Shown: piece after piece, positions 8,330 to 15,907 of the stretch | How the letters are laid out: each line of letters opens with the position of its first letter | Position numbering within the stretch: position 1 is the stretch's first letter | From: an uncultured Erysipelotrichaceae bacterium | Lineage (GTDB): Bacteria > Bacillota_I > Bacilli_A > RFN20 > CAG-826 | Direction of reading: 5' to 3' | Length of the DNA stretch: 64,000 nucleotides | Assembly (NCBI GenBank): GCA_902800905.1 | Contig: CADCGC010000001.1 | Span: forward strand, 1 to 64,000 | The notes under the pieces: generated by a model | Database searches by the model: none | Seen by the model: the letters and a program-made list of their open reading frames with translations, nothing else | What the model was told of the DNA's origin: nothing | Program-made: the position numbers and the translations under genes

Positions 8330-9432
8330 TGACTAGAGAAAAGAAAATTGTCCAAACAAGTATCATTGGCGTTATTGGAAATCTATTATTAGTGGCAGCC
8401 AAAGCCACTATCGGTTTTCTTGCTGGATCTGTGTCAGTTATTTTAGACGCAGTCAACAACTTAAGTGACGCTCTTAGTAGCGTTATCACTATCATTGGAA
8501 CTAAATTAAGCACCAAGAAACCCGACAAAAAGCATCCTTATGGTCACGGAAGAGTCGAATATATCACTTCTTTTATCATTGCAATAATTATTTTAGTCGC
8601 AGGTGGAAGCGCGATATATGAATCAATTAATTCTTTGATTGCAGGTCAAACTGCAGAATACACCGACATTAGTTTAATTGTTATTTCTATTGCAATCTTA
8701 GTTAAAGTTGCAATTGGCCTATATTATCGAAAGGTTGCAAAAGAAGTTAATAGTGACGCTCTTAAGGGAAGCGGAATCGACGCCTTATTTGATTCACTTT
8801 TATCCACTGCTACTTTAATTGGAGCAATTGTTGCTAGATATACCGGTGTCTTTATTGAAGGATACCTCGGTATTGTTATTGGCTTATTCATCATCAAAAG
8901 CGGTATTGAAGTCATTTCAGGCGCTGTTAGCAACATCATTGGAGAAAGGACTAGTAATGAAGTTGCTTTAGCAATTAAACAAACAGTTAATTCTTTCCCA
9001 GAAGTAATTGGCTCATATGACTTGATTTTAAATAACTATGGTCCTAATAGAGCAATTGGCTCAATCCATATTGAAGTTAAAGATGATTTAACCGCCAAAG
9101 AAATACACCCATTAACAAGGAAAATCTCTCAAGAAGTATATATGAAATTTGGGGTTATTCTTACTGTTGGAATATATGCTTCTAACACATCTAATCCTGC
9201 CATAAAGGAAATTAGAAAAAACTTACATGATTTAGTGGAACAATCGCCAAACATCAAGCAAGTCCATGGATTCTATGTTGATGAAGAATTAAAAACAATC
9301 TCATTTGATATTCTTATCGATTTTGATGAAAAGAACCCTGAAAAATTAAGAGATGAACTAATAGATAAACTTAAAACACTTCATCCTGAATATAATTACT
9401 TCGTTGTCATTGATAACGACTTCGCAGATTAG
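8329..9432 (+). CDS. Cation diffusion facilitator exporter, Mn-type signature
   Basis: Proton-coupled divalent metal exporter, 367 residues, with six membrane helices in the first about 210 residues and a cytoplasmic ferredoxin-like C-terminal domain. The metal site reads NNLSD in helix 2 (NxxxD) and DALFD in helix 5 (DxxxD). Zinc members use DxxxD plus HxxxD, while Mn exporters of the MntE type carry the N/D-D-D pattern, so manganese (or iron) export is my inference. The HPYGHGRVEY loop between helices 2 and 3 is intact. The start overlaps the peroxidase stop by one base. Coupling with a peroxidase fits metal or oxidative stress handling. Confidence 0.88.
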   Translation: MTREKKIVQTSIIGVIGNLLLVAAKATIGFLAGSVSVILDAVNNLSDALSSVITIIGTKLSTKKPDKKHPYGHGRVEYITSFIIAIIILVAGGSAIYESINSLIAGQTAEYTDISLIVISIAILVKVAIGLYYRKVAKEVNSDALKGSGIDALFDSLLSTATLIGAIVARYTGVFIEGYLGIVIGLFIIKSGIEVISGAVSNIIGERTSNEVALAIKQTVNSFPEVIGSYDLILNNYGPNRAIGSIHIEVKDDLTAKEIHPLTRKISQEVYMKFGVILTVGIYASNTSNPAIKEIRKNLHDLVEQSPNIKQVHGFYVDEELKTISFDILIDFDEKNPEKLRDELIDKLKTLHPEYNYFVVIDNDFAD

Positions 9433-9435
9433 AAA

Positions 9436-9466
9436 AAAGAGCCGAGTCAAATCGGTTCTTTCTTTA
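9436..9466. terminator. Bidirectional terminator
   Basis: Stem AAAGAGCCGA / TCGGTTCTTT (one G-U pair) with loop GTCAAA. The plus strand continues CTTTAATTT and the minus strand has TTTTTT after the stem, so it can end both the CDF run and the convergent small membrane gene. Confidence 0.8.
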
Positions 9467-9482
9467 ATTTAATTATAAATAA

Positions 9483-9830
9483 TTATTCAGCAGATTCAGT
9501 ACTTGTTGCTTCAACGTCAACCACGTTAGGTGTTTCTTTAGCTAAACGAGCCGCTCTACGTTGATTCTTTTCATATTCACGGTCACTTGTTTTCGCGTGG
9601 ATTAATAAAACGACAACTGCAACAACCGCGCTAACGGCAAGGATAATTAGACCTTGATATAAAAAGCCTAATGCTCCAAAACTTTGATTTGCCTTATATA
9701 AATCACTCTTAACTGAGATAAAACTGCAGCTAAATCCAAGAGCGATATAAACTAATCCCCAAAGTGCTAATAAAGCAAGGATTGAGTATGCAACGATTTC
9801 AAAAATTGATAATGGTAATTTTTTCTTCAT
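9483..9830 (-). CDS. Small two-helix membrane protein, unknown
   Basis: 115 residues: a basic start (MKKK), one membrane helix at about 10-33, a short outside loop, a second helix at about 55-78, then a charged cytoplasmic tail rich in R, E and A. No domain is recognised. It is 35 bases downstream of the helical unknown gene on the same strand and may be cotranscribed with it. No catalytic motif is visible. Confidence 0.7.
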   Translation of the reverse strand: MKKKLPLSIFEIVAYSILALLALWGLVYIALGFSCSFISVKSDLYKANQSFGALGFLYQGLIILAVSAVVAVVVLLIHAKTSDREYEKNQRRAARLAKETPNVVDVEATSTESAE

Positions 9831-9865
9831 ATTTTGTACCTACTAAATAATTAATAATCTTAAGA

Positions 9866-10705
9866 TTAGGCTTGACCTTGAGCCTTGCGAATATCCGCGA
9901 GCATTTCTTGTAATGCTTTGTTGAATAATTCTTGCCATGCTGGTCCACTCTTTTGAATTAAAGAGTTAACACCATCGAGTGCCTCTTTAAATAAATCTGG
10001 GAACATTTTATTGTCTCTACGATCTCTTCTACCTTCTGACATTTCAACAACTTGTAAGCATTTATCAAGAGCATCAAGAGTTTCATTGTCTGTGCAATGA
10101 TTGTGTTGACGAATCTTTCTTAATAATTCAGCGTATTTAGATAATTCGTTTTGAACGATAAAGTTACTTTGTGGAGTTGGCTTACCTTGAGATTCTCCCA
10201 TAACTTTTTGGAATTCAAAGAAAGATTTTTGGAAGTCTTGCATAATAAGCAAGAAAGCGAATAAACGATAATGACGGTCATCGACTGGCATTAATTTCTC
10301 AATGGAGTCTTCTTGTTCGTGTTGATTTCTTGCAAGATTGACATGGAAATAAATGACATCTCTAAGTGGTTCCATTAGATTAATGACAAAGTCATAAATC
10401 TTTAAATGTTGAGAATGATCCACTCTAATTTTTCCATCAGCGGTTTTCATTAAGACGGTTGAATTATCACCATATAATTCTTCAAGCATCTCTTTGTATT
10501 TTTTTATGAAGTCTTCAAATTTATCTTTGTTGGCGTCTAAGAATTTGCCAAGAGGTGTTTCAACTTCTAAACCTTTTGTAAGAACTGCTTTTCTTTGTTC
10601 GAAAATTTTAGCGTCATGGTCACGTGGTAAAACATAATCAAGAGTGTCTCTTAAATGTGTTGCAACGTGAATAATGTCGAAATTGTATTGATTAATATTT
10701 TTCAT
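9866..10705 (-). CDS. Helical cytoplasmic protein of unknown function
   Basis: 279 residues from the ATG at 10705, which has AGGAGGG 6 bases upstream; a TTG start 18 bases earlier would put that site inside the gene. The sequence is soluble and mostly helical, rich in D, E, K, Q and H, without signal peptide or membrane segment. Noticeable segments are HLRDTLDYVLPRDHD near the start, a central FAFLLIMQDFQKSFFEFQ helix and EGRRDRRDNKMFPDLF near residue 235. I do not recognise a family. A long leader (10706-10783) with a TATAAT-like box lies upstream. Confidence 0.7.
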   Translation of the reverse strand: MKNINQYNFDIIHVATHLRDTLDYVLPRDHDAKIFEQRKAVLTKGLEVETPLGKFLDANKDKFEDFIKKYKEMLEELYGDNSTVLMKTADGKIRVDHSQHLKIYDFVINLMEPLRDVIYFHVNLARNQHEQEDSIEKLMPVDDRHYRLFAFLLIMQDFQKSFFEFQKVMGESQGKPTPQSNFIVQNELSKYAELLRKIRQHNHCTDNETLDALDKCLQVVEMSEGRRDRRDNKMFPDLFKEALDGVNSLIQKSGPAWQELFNKALQEMLADIRKAQGQA

Positions 10706-10863
10706 TACTTTGCCCTCCTTCAATACATTTTAGGGAAGTTTTACTTCACACTCGGATAGTAAACTTTCTTTATACGGGCCTAATCTATTATACACGAGTA
10801 TGGGAATTAATCATAAAAATTTTATTTTTTTGTTAATTCAAGAGCAAAACAAGCGACTTCCTA

Positions 10864-10891
10864 CAAGAAAAGCACCATTTTTCGATGGTGC
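10864..10891 (-). terminator. hpf terminator
   Basis: On the minus strand GCACCAT / ATGGTGC with a 6-base loop is followed by TTTTCTTG, 28 bases after the hpf stop. Confidence 0.8.
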
Positions 10892-10918
10892 CTTATATGT
10901 TGGATTCAATGTTATGAG

Positions 10919-11470
10919 TTATTTAATTGGGTTCTCCGCTTGGATGACTCCATAGCCACCATCATTACGGATATAGACGGTAGAAATTCTGTCATCTTCT
11001 TCATCTAAGTACATGAAGAATGGGTGTCCTAATGCTTCCATACGAGTAATTGCTTCTTCAATACTCATTGGTTGTAAATAATACGATTTTGTTCTAACGA
11101 TAACATCGTTTTCTTCTTCTTTTTCAACTTCTTCAAGTTGGTCGAAATCGATAGCTTTTCCTAACGAAAGTTTGTTATTGCTACGATCCATTCTAGTTTT
11201 GATTCTGCGCATTTGATCTTCTAACTTATCAAGTGCTGAATCGATGGCGGCGTACAGATCTTCATGTTCCACTTCTGCTCTAAGTGGCATTTGTGGGAGG
11301 AAGACTGTAACTTCAACCTTTTGTGCACCTTTATGTGCACTGACAACGCAGCGACATTCGACATCTTCATTAATTAAGAAGAATTTGTCGAGCTTTGCTA
11401 GCTTCTTTTGAAGAGCGTTCGAAATGCCCTCGGTCACTTCGATGTTCTTTCCGATGATTTTGTATTTCAT
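10919..11470 (-). CDS. hpf: Ribosome hibernation promoting factor, long form
   Basis: Binds the decoding centre of idle ribosomes and dimerises them into 100S particles. The N-terminal S30AE/RaiA-like domain starts KYKIIGKNIEVTEGI and runs to about residue 105. A charged linker is followed by the C-terminal dimerisation domain (about 125-180) with LQPMSIEEAITRMEALGH and the YIRNDGGYGVI strand typical of long HPF in Firmicutes. I start at 11470 (183 residues) because GAAAGGAGCC lies just before it; a further ATG 21 bases upstream would bury that site. Single-gene unit with a TATAAT box near 11517-11522. Confidence 0.93.
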   Translation of the reverse strand: MKYKIIGKNIEVTEGISNALQKKLAKLDKFFLINEDVECRCVVSAHKGAQKVEVTVFLPQMPLRAEVEHEDLYAAIDSALDKLEDQMRRIKTRMDRSNNKLSLGKAIDFDQLEEVEKEEENDVIVRTKSYYLQPMSIEEAITRMEALGHPFFMYLDEEDDRISTVYIRNDGGYGVIQAENPIK

Positions 11471-11607
11471 GATATATAGGCTCCTTTCCATTTTCCTGAA
11501 ATAGGATCACACTTTAATTATAATCTAGTTTGGTGTCATTTTTGAAAGAATATTTTAAAAAATATACCTTAATGACAACGCCTATCAGTGGTTCAGTTTT
11601 TTATAAA

Positions 11608-11635
11608 GAAAAAGCACTTATTTTTCGTAAGCGCT
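11608..11635 (-). terminator. metK terminator
   Basis: AGCGCTTA / TAAGTGCT (one G-U pair) includes the metK stop codon and is followed by TTTTTC on the minus strand. Confidence 0.75.
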
Positions 11636-12808
11636 TTGTTCTGTTTGTTTCAATAGAGCCTTAATCTCTTTAACTTTGTCTAACTTTTCCCAAGGTAATT
11701 TGACATCTGGTCTACCAAAATGACCATAGTTTGAAATATCTTGATATTTGAAAGAAGGCTTTTTAAGTGAGAAATGCTCAATAATCATGCCTGGTCTACA
11801 ATCAAAGACTTTGTTAATGACTTCAAGAATTTTTTCATCGCTATACTTAGCGGTTTTAAATGTTTTAACGCCAATACTAAGAGGACGATTAACTCCGATT
11901 GCGTATGCAAGTTGGACTTCAAGTCTATCCGCAACACCGGCCGCTACCAAGTTTTTAGCAATATATCTAGCCATATAGGCACCACTTCTATCAACTTTGG
12001 ATGGGTCTTTTCCTGAGAACGCTCCTCCACCATGATGAGCGCTTCCTCCATAAGTATCGACAATGATTTTTCTTCCGGTTAATCCAGTGTCTCCTGCAGG
12101 TCCACCTAAAACAAATCTACCAGTTGGATTGATTAAATAATCAAAGTCTTCATTAAATCCAAAGCTTCTTGCAACCTTGACCATGATTTCGTCATGGATA
12201 TATTTTCTAAATTCATCAAGATTCACGTCTGGATCATGTTGAATTGACATGAGAATATTATCAATTCTTAAATGTTTTGGATCAGTGTAATCAATTGTCA
12301 CTTGAGACTTCATATCTGGTCTAGAACCTTTGAAGATTCCTTTATGTCTTTGTTCGCTTGCTTCTCTAACAAGTTTATGAGCAAAAACGATAGGAAGTGG
12401 CATATATCCTTCAGTTTCATTAGTCGCATAACCAAACATCATTCCTTGGTCACCTGCTCCTAAATCTTCTGGTTTGGTTTGATTGACACCCATATTAATA
12501 TCGCCAGATTGTTGATGAATCTTGTCAACGATTTTTATCTTGTGATAATCGCATCCATATTCAGGTTTGTTGTAGCCAATCTTTTTAAGAACTTTTTTAA
12601 CAATTCTTTTTACATTAATCGGCTCTTTACAAGTAATTTCTCCTCCAACAAGGATGAAATTAGTTGTCGCAAAACATTCGCAAGCGACATGAGCGTTTTC
12701 ATCAACTTTTAAACATGCGTCTAAAACTGCATCACTAATTTGGTCGCAGACTTTGTCTGGATGTCCTTCACTCACTGATTCAGATGTAAATAAAATCTTT
12801 TCTTTCAT
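11618..12808 (-). CDS. metK: S-adenosylmethionine synthetase
   Basis: Makes S-adenosylmethionine from methionine and ATP. At 396 residues it is full length. Clear motifs are FTSESVSEGHPDKVCDQ at the start (His of the ATP site), GAGDQGMMFGYA, the loop GGPAGDTGLTGRK and GGGAFSGKDPSKVDRS, all at their usual places. The ATG at 12808 has AGAAGG upstream. It stands alone behind a SAM-I riboswitch and intrinsic terminator, so it is switched off when SAM is plentiful. Confidence 0.97.
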   Translation of the reverse strand: MKEKILFTSESVSEGHPDKVCDQISDAVLDACLKVDENAHVACECFATTNFILVGGEITCKEPINVKRIVKKVLKKIGYNKPEYGCDYHKIKIVDKIHQQSGDINMGVNQTKPEDLGAGDQGMMFGYATNETEGYMPLPIVFAHKLVREASEQRHKGIFKGSRPDMKSQVTIDYTDPKHLRIDNILMSIQHDPDVNLDEFRKYIHDEIMVKVARSFGFNEDFDYLINPTGRFVLGGPAGDTGLTGRKIIVDTYGGSAHHGGGAFSGKDPSKVDRSGAYMARYIAKNLVAAGVADRLEVQLAYAIGVNRPLSIGVKTFKTAKYSDEKILEVINKVFDCRPGMIIEHFSLKKPSFKYQDISNYGHFGRPDVKLPWEKLDKVKEIKALLKQTEQSAYEK

Positions 12809-12823
12809 GCTGATACCTTCTAT

Positions 12824-12853
12824 TAAAAAACTCCTCCCAGAAGTGGGAGAAGT
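12824..12853 (-). terminator. SAM riboswitch expression-platform terminator
   Basis: On the minus strand ACTTCTCCCA / TGGGAGGAGT with a 4-base loop is followed by TTTTTTAATAG and then the metK ribosome site. It sits 16 bases after the aptamer, as expected for a transcriptional OFF switch. Confidence 0.88.
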
Positions 12854-12868
12854 TCTTCTTTCTTCTCA

Positions 12869-12970
12869 ACTTATCGCTCAGGGTTCTGGGTCCCTGCTTA
12901 GGAAGAGCACTTACTCTTTCGAGAGTTGCTACTGTGTTCTCTCATCCCTCTTACACAGTTCTTGATAAGC
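12869..12970 (-). ncRNA. SAM-I (S-box) riboswitch aptamer
   Basis: About 100 bases upstream of metK. Helix P1 is CTTATC (12969-12964) with GATAAG (12875-12870). Inside are the conserved pieces in order: AAGAG-GGATGA kink-turn region, AGCAAC, a small P3 hairpin with GAAA loop (CTCTCGAAAGAGT), AGTGCTCTTCCTAAGCAG corresponding to the GGUGC-AAxUCC-xGCAG core, and a P4 hairpin (CAGGGACCCAGAACCCTG). Binding of SAM would stabilise P1 and let the following terminator form. The match is made from the known consensus and order, not from a covariance search. Confidence 0.9.
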
Positions 12971-12976
12971 GTATAT

Positions 12977-13005
12977 ATCTTATATAAATATAATTATTTA
13001 TTCAA
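12977..13005 (-). promoter_or_regulatory. Promoter of the metK riboswitch transcript
   Basis: TTGAAT (13005-13000), 17-base spacer, TAAGAT (12982-12977), ending about 7 bases before the aptamer. It overlaps the 3' end of the TSCPD gene. Confidence 0.55.
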
Positions 13006-13242
13006 GTATTGTTTGATTGCTTTTGCTAATTGGTCAGGACAGCTTGTTCCGTTACGGCATTGAATACCATTTAAACGGTTATATGCTTCTTCTAGTGGCA
13101 TGCCCACTAAAAGTGCCGCTAATCCTTGAGTGTTACCTGGGCAGCCTCTTACAATCTTGACTTTTTGAATTATTCCGTCTTCGTGATCAATGAACATTTC
13201 AACGGAACAAGTTCCTTTAGGATAATAATGAATTGTTTCCAT
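12994..13242 (-). CDS. TSCPD-domain protein (TIGR03905 type)
   Basis: 82-residue soluble protein made only of a TSCPD domain, which is otherwise found at the C-terminus of B12-dependent ribonucleotide reductases. Four cysteines stand out: GTCSVEM, RGCPGN, IQCRNG and TSCPDQLAKAI, the last giving the domain its name. They may bind metal. Function of the stand-alone form is unknown. Its ATG overlaps the last base of the pduL stop (TAATG), so it is translationally coupled to pduL. Confidence 0.85.
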   Translation of the reverse strand: METIHYYPKGTCSVEMFIDHEDGIIQKVKIVRGCPGNTQGLAALLVGMPLEEAYNRLNGIQCRNGTSCPDQLAKAIKQYLNK

Positions 13243-13814
13243 TATTTAACAATATGTCCGTAGACAGTTCCTGCACAACCTGCGGCGTTGCTTTCATCAG
13301 TGTCGATATGCATTGCTAAAGCAAAATCATCTCTAACTCTAACAACGACATCACCAAAGATTAAGCTTCTTTCTGGTGTGTTTAATTCAACTTTAACGAT
13401 TTCGCCATTTTTAACGCCAAAATCTTCAGCATCTTTTGGTGTCATATGTATATGACGTTTGGCAACGATTAAGCCTTCACTTAATTCGAGTTCACCAGCA
13501 GGGCCAACTAATTTGATGGCTGGGCTACCAGCAGTGTCACCACTTTCTCTAATAACAGCAGGAACACCTAATGTTCTTGCATCAGTCGCACTGACTTCAA
13601 CTTGAGCAGATTTTCTAAATGGTCCAAGAATAGAGACATTTGAAATGGTCTTTTTTGGTCCAACAATATCAAGTCTACTAAAGGAAACGAATTGTCCTGG
13701 TTGGCTTAATGGTGCTCTAACTTCAAGTTTTGCATCAGCGCCAAATAATACTTTAAATTGTTCTTCATTTACGTGAATGTGTCTTGCACTTGTTTCAACT
13801 AAAAATTCTTTCAT
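13242..13814 (-). CDS. pduL: Phosphate acyltransferase, PduL type
   Basis: Exchanges the CoA of acetyl- or propanoyl-CoA for phosphate, linking acyl-CoA to ATP synthesis through acetate kinase. The fold has two related halves, each with a zinc-binding histidine motif: SARHIHVNEEQF (about 8-19) and AKRHIHMTPKDAEDFG (about 110-125). Length from the ATG at 13814 is 190 residues, close to the stand-alone form. AGGAGAG precedes that ATG, which I prefer to an ATG 57 bases upstream. There is no encapsulation peptide or microcompartment shell gene nearby, so a housekeeping acetate role is more likely than propanediol use. Confidence 0.92.
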   Translation of the reverse strand: MKEFLVETSARHIHVNEEQFKVLFGADAKLEVRAPLSQPGQFVSFSRLDIVGPKKTISNVSILGPFRKSAQVEVSATDARTLGVPAVIRESGDTAGSPAIKLVGPAGELELSEGLIVAKRHIHMTPKDAEDFGVKNGEIVKVELNTPERSLIFGDVVVRVRDDFALAMHIDTDESNAAGCAGTVYGHIVK

Positions 13815-13919
13815 TTTTATAACTCTCCTATGAGCGTATGATATTTTATCAAATATAGTATTAAAAATCACTTGTCTTTTATTTTATTTTCTCTTACAAT
13901 TATCAAGCAACTTGGAAAT

Positions 13920-14004
13920 GCGCAGGTGGCGGAACTGGTAGACGCGTACGTTTGAGGGGCGTATATCGCAAGATGTGTGAGTTCGATTCTCATCCCGCGC
14001 ACCA
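13920..14004 (+). tRNA. tRNA-Leu (GAG)
   Basis: 85 bases with encoded CCA. Anticodon loop TTGAGGG gives GAG. It has the long variable arm (TATC-GCAA-GATG) of class II tRNAs, a T arm GTGAG-TTCGATT-CTCAT, and GGCGGAACTGGTAGACGC in the D arm. The acceptor stem GCGCAGG / CCCGCGC has an A5-C68 mismatch, also seen in the second tRNA-Leu of the window. Confidence 0.93.
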
Positions 14005-14015
14005 AATTGATTATA

Positions 14016-14043
14016 AACAGTGGTATATTCCACTGTTTTTTAT
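14016..14043 (+). terminator. tRNA-Leu terminator
   Basis: AACAGTGG / CCACTGTT with loop TATATT, followed by TTTTATT, 12 bases after the tRNA. Confidence 0.85.
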
Positions 14044-14055
14044 TATTTAGCACAA

Positions 14056-14090
14056 ACAAAAAGAGCCGATTTCTTATATGATTTCGGCTC
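14056..14090 (-). terminator. Terminator of the four-helix membrane gene
   Basis: On the minus strand GAGCCGA / TCGGCTC with an AT-rich loop of 14 bases is followed by TTTTTG. Confidence 0.75.
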
Positions 14091-14111
14091 AATTTTGTTA
14101 ATTTTAAATGA

Positions 14112-14630
14112 TTACTTTTTGCCTAAGAAATCGACGACTGCTGGGCAAATGGCAACTGCACCACTAGCAATATAGAGAATTGCAGCGATGACATAGCCAG
14201 CGCTTAATCCCCAACCATCTGAGTTATAACCGTTGCTTCCCATCCAGCTTGGAACTGTGAAGAAAACAAGGATACCTGCTGTGATCATTAAGACAACAGC
14301 ACATAAGTTGACTAAACCAGCAACTTTGTCAGAAACCTTAACTTTTAAGAGTGGTAAGAGAACACCAGCAATTAAAGCAAGTAAGGCAACTAGTGAGAAA
14401 ATCCATGCGACTAAAGCTGCACCTGAAGCTTGGCCTTCGAATGTTCCTGTGAACACCCAGAATGCAGTAACTTTTGCAGGACCGTTACCAAAAAGAACAG
14501 CACCAGCACTATACCAGTTACCTGCTGGATCATCTTTACCAACGATACCGTGGCATGCGATTAAAAGGATAAATCCAACTAATGCAAGAGCAGCAGCGAT
14601 AATTCCTGAAAATTTTAAGAATTTTTTCAT
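14112..14630 (-). CDS. Four-helix membrane protein, unknown
   Basis: 172 residues rich in A, V, G and L. Helices lie at about 7-28, 72-95, 103-126 and 143-165. A loop of about 40 residues between helices 1 and 2 (KDDPAGNWYSAGAVLFGNGP) and a second loop with SNGYNSDGWG face the same side. There is a basic start (MKKFLKF) but no cleavable signal. The gene has an AAAGGAG site and its own terminator, so it is a single unit. I recognise no family. Its base composition is more GC-rich than its neighbours because of Ala and Gly codons. Confidence 0.72.
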   Translation of the reverse strand: MKKFLKFSGIIAAALALVGFILLIACHGIVGKDDPAGNWYSAGAVLFGNGPAKVTAFWVFTGTFEGQASGAALVAWIFSLVALLALIAGVLLPLLKVKVSDKVAGLVNLCAVVLMITAGILVFFTVPSWMGSNGYNSDGWGLSAGYVIAAILYIASGAVAICPAVVDFLGKK

Positions 14631-14701
14631 CTATGTAATCTCCTTTCGAAAATAATTATATATTCATAACTTTTAAAAAGACATAAAAACTTTTTATAAA
14701 T

Positions 14702-14727
14702 GAAAAAGATGATTAATCATCTTTTCA
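14702..14727 (-). terminator. Terminator of the toxin-antitoxin operon
   Basis: A 22-base palindrome AAAAGATGATT/AATCATCTTTT followed on the minus strand by T and CATTTATAAAAAG, 20 bases past the acetyltransferase stop. Confidence 0.6.
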
Positions 14728-14746
14728 TTAAACTATTATTTGGTTT

Positions 14747-15235
14747 TTATTTTAACAATGTTGCTATTGGCAGAGCAAGCGTATTATCTTTTGTCTCTAA
14801 GCTCTTAAACCCAAAATGTTCATAAAATTCAATCGATTCGTTTTTAGAATCAACAATTAAGGCAAAAACGCCAACAACACTACTTATTGAAATGACCTTT
14901 TTAATTATTTCTTTTAATAAGTATTTCCCATGTCCTTTAGATTGATATTTAATATCAACCGCTAATCTTGCAATTCTAATGCATGGAATTGGGTAGTTTG
15001 GCAGTTTCTTTTTTTCTTCCGGTCCAAAAGATTCAATGTCTAAATCAGCCGTCGCTAGAGTAAAATAACCAACAACAGTTAAATTATCCAATAGCAAAAA
15101 TGTTCTACTAATTTGTTTGTGCTCGTTTTGACGCGCATATTTTACGAGATATTCATTTAAATTTTTGTTTCCGCATTCAAATTTCTTCAGACAATCATTA
15201 GAGCAATAGTGAGAGATTGGCTTAAATGTTATCAT
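14747..15235 (-). CDS. tacT: GNAT acetyltransferase toxin (TacT/AtaT-like)
   Basis: 162 residues of the GNAT fold. Toxins of this family acetylate the amino group of aminoacyl-tRNA and stop translation. Typical features are the start FKPISHYCSNDCLKKFECGN with NLNEYL, the strand TFLLLDNLTVVGYFTLA, the acetyl-CoA loop YQSKGHGKYLLKEII (Q/RxxGxG/A pattern at about 110-115), and YEHFGFK near the end. It follows the DUF1778 antitoxin gene with an ATGA overlap. The pairing and order match type II TacA-TacT systems. Which tRNA it modifies cannot be read from the sequence. Confidence 0.88.
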   Translation of the reverse strand: MITFKPISHYCSNDCLKKFECGNKNLNEYLVKYARQNEHKQISRTFLLLDNLTVVGYFTLATADLDIESFGPEEKKKLPNYPIPCIRIARLAVDIKYQSKGHGKYLLKEIIKKVISISSVVGVFALIVDSKNESIEFYEHFGFKSLETKDNTLALPIATLLK

Positions 15236-15483
15236 TTAAGTAATTCCTTAAGAGCGTCATTTGGTTCTGGCGGATTGGTTAATAAATCCAACATAATCTT
15301 TGCGCTTTTGCCTGTTAAATGAATTTTTTCATTTTCTTTTATGTCTAACTCTGCCTGTTTAAGAATTATTGACATAATATAATTCGACAAAGAAGTTTTG
15401 TTAATCTCAACCGCTTGTTCAAGAATGTTTTTGTCTTCGTCGGAAATTCTAATATCAATTCGATTATTTCTTATAGCTGCCAT
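15232..15483 (-). CDS. tacA: DUF1778 ribbon-helix-helix antitoxin (TacA-like)
   Basis: 83 residues. The N-terminal part NRIDIRISDEDKNILEQA forms a ribbon-helix-helix that binds DNA; the rest is a helix and a flexible tail (about 55-83, LTGKSAKIMLDLLTNPPEP) that covers the toxin active site. AAGGAG lies at the right distance before the ATG. Its TGA stop overlaps the toxin ATG, so antitoxin is made first. It probably represses its own operon, although I found no clear palindrome because the region upstream is decayed transporter DNA. Confidence 0.88.
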   Translation of the reverse strand: MAAIRNNRIDIRISDEDKNILEQAVEINKTSLSNYIMSIILKQAELDIKENEKIHLTGKSAKIMLDLLTNPPEPNDALKELLK

Positions 15484-15511
15484 AATGAACTCCTTCTAAA
15501 GTAGTATATAA

Positions 15512-15638
15512 TTTTTGTACGGCACCAAAAGCCAAACCAGCAACTAATTGTTTTTGGAAGATAACAAATACCACAAACATTGGAATCATCATTGCAAGGT
15601 GTAGTTAGAACATGTTTCTGAATGAGTCCATCTTATTG
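15512..15638 (-). pseudogene. Remnant of a sugar ABC transporter permease (MalG-like C-terminus)
   Basis: Reading the minus strand, one frame gives LHLAMMIPMFVVFVIFQKQ followed by LVAGLAFGAVQK, the last helix and the FQKQ...G...GAV ending typical of MalG-type carbohydrate permeases. The upstream codons of this frame give MDSFRNMF then a TAA at 15607-15605. Only about 35-45 of about 280 residues remain, with no start. The frame runs on into the antitoxin leader without the normal stop. The piece is fused directly to a leftover signal peptide (next feature), as expected after an internal deletion. Confidence 0.65.
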
Positions 15639-15695
15639 TTGCAACGCTAAAAACGAAACCAAAGCAAAAATCATTGATAATCTAGTTTTTTTCAT
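15633..15695 (-). pseudogene. Remnant signal peptide of a sugar-binding protein
   Basis: An ATG at 15695 opens a 20-codon frame MKKTRLSMIFALVSFLALQQ ending in TAA. It has the basic start and hydrophobic core of a lipoprotein signal sequence such as those of ABC sugar-binding proteins, but lacks the lipobox. It abuts the permease remnant. I infer a deletion that removed the middle of a binding protein-permease operon. Confidence 0.5.
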
Positions 15696-15863
15696 AGTCT
15701 AGTATCTATTCAAATTAATGAATAGAATCCTCTTTTTTTCAAGTCTTGTTGCTGAATACTTTCAATTCTAATATACCTATATTTATTGTATTTAAACAAA
15801 AAAATATTAAATATTGATTATTTTATATTAGCGTTAGTTTAAAAAATGATAGGAAGTAGACAA
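15696..15863. other. Non-coding AT-rich stretch
   Basis: No open frame, RNA or strong hairpin was seen here. It is very AT-rich and probably belongs to the decayed transporter region together with 15497-15695. Confidence 0.5.
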
Positions 15864-15893
15864 ACAAAAACTGTCAGGATTGCTCCCGACAGT
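15864..15893 (-). terminator. fucO terminator
   Basis: ACTGTCGGGA / TCCTGACAGT (one G-U pair) with loop GCAA, followed by TTTTTG on the minus strand, 15 bases after the fucO stop. Confidence 0.88.
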
Positions 15894-15907
15894 AATTGTT
15901 TATTTGA

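Noticed and set aside
13868-14092. Minus-strand frame of 74 codons antisense to tRNA-Leu (GAG)
   Set aside because: It covers the tRNA and its terminator and has the GMRIELTHL-type peptide that tRNA antisense strands commonly give; not a gene.
14233-14655. Plus-strand frame of 140 codons opposite the four-helix membrane gene
   Set aside because: Shadow of an Ala/Gly-rich gene; its product is low complexity and lacks a ribosome site.
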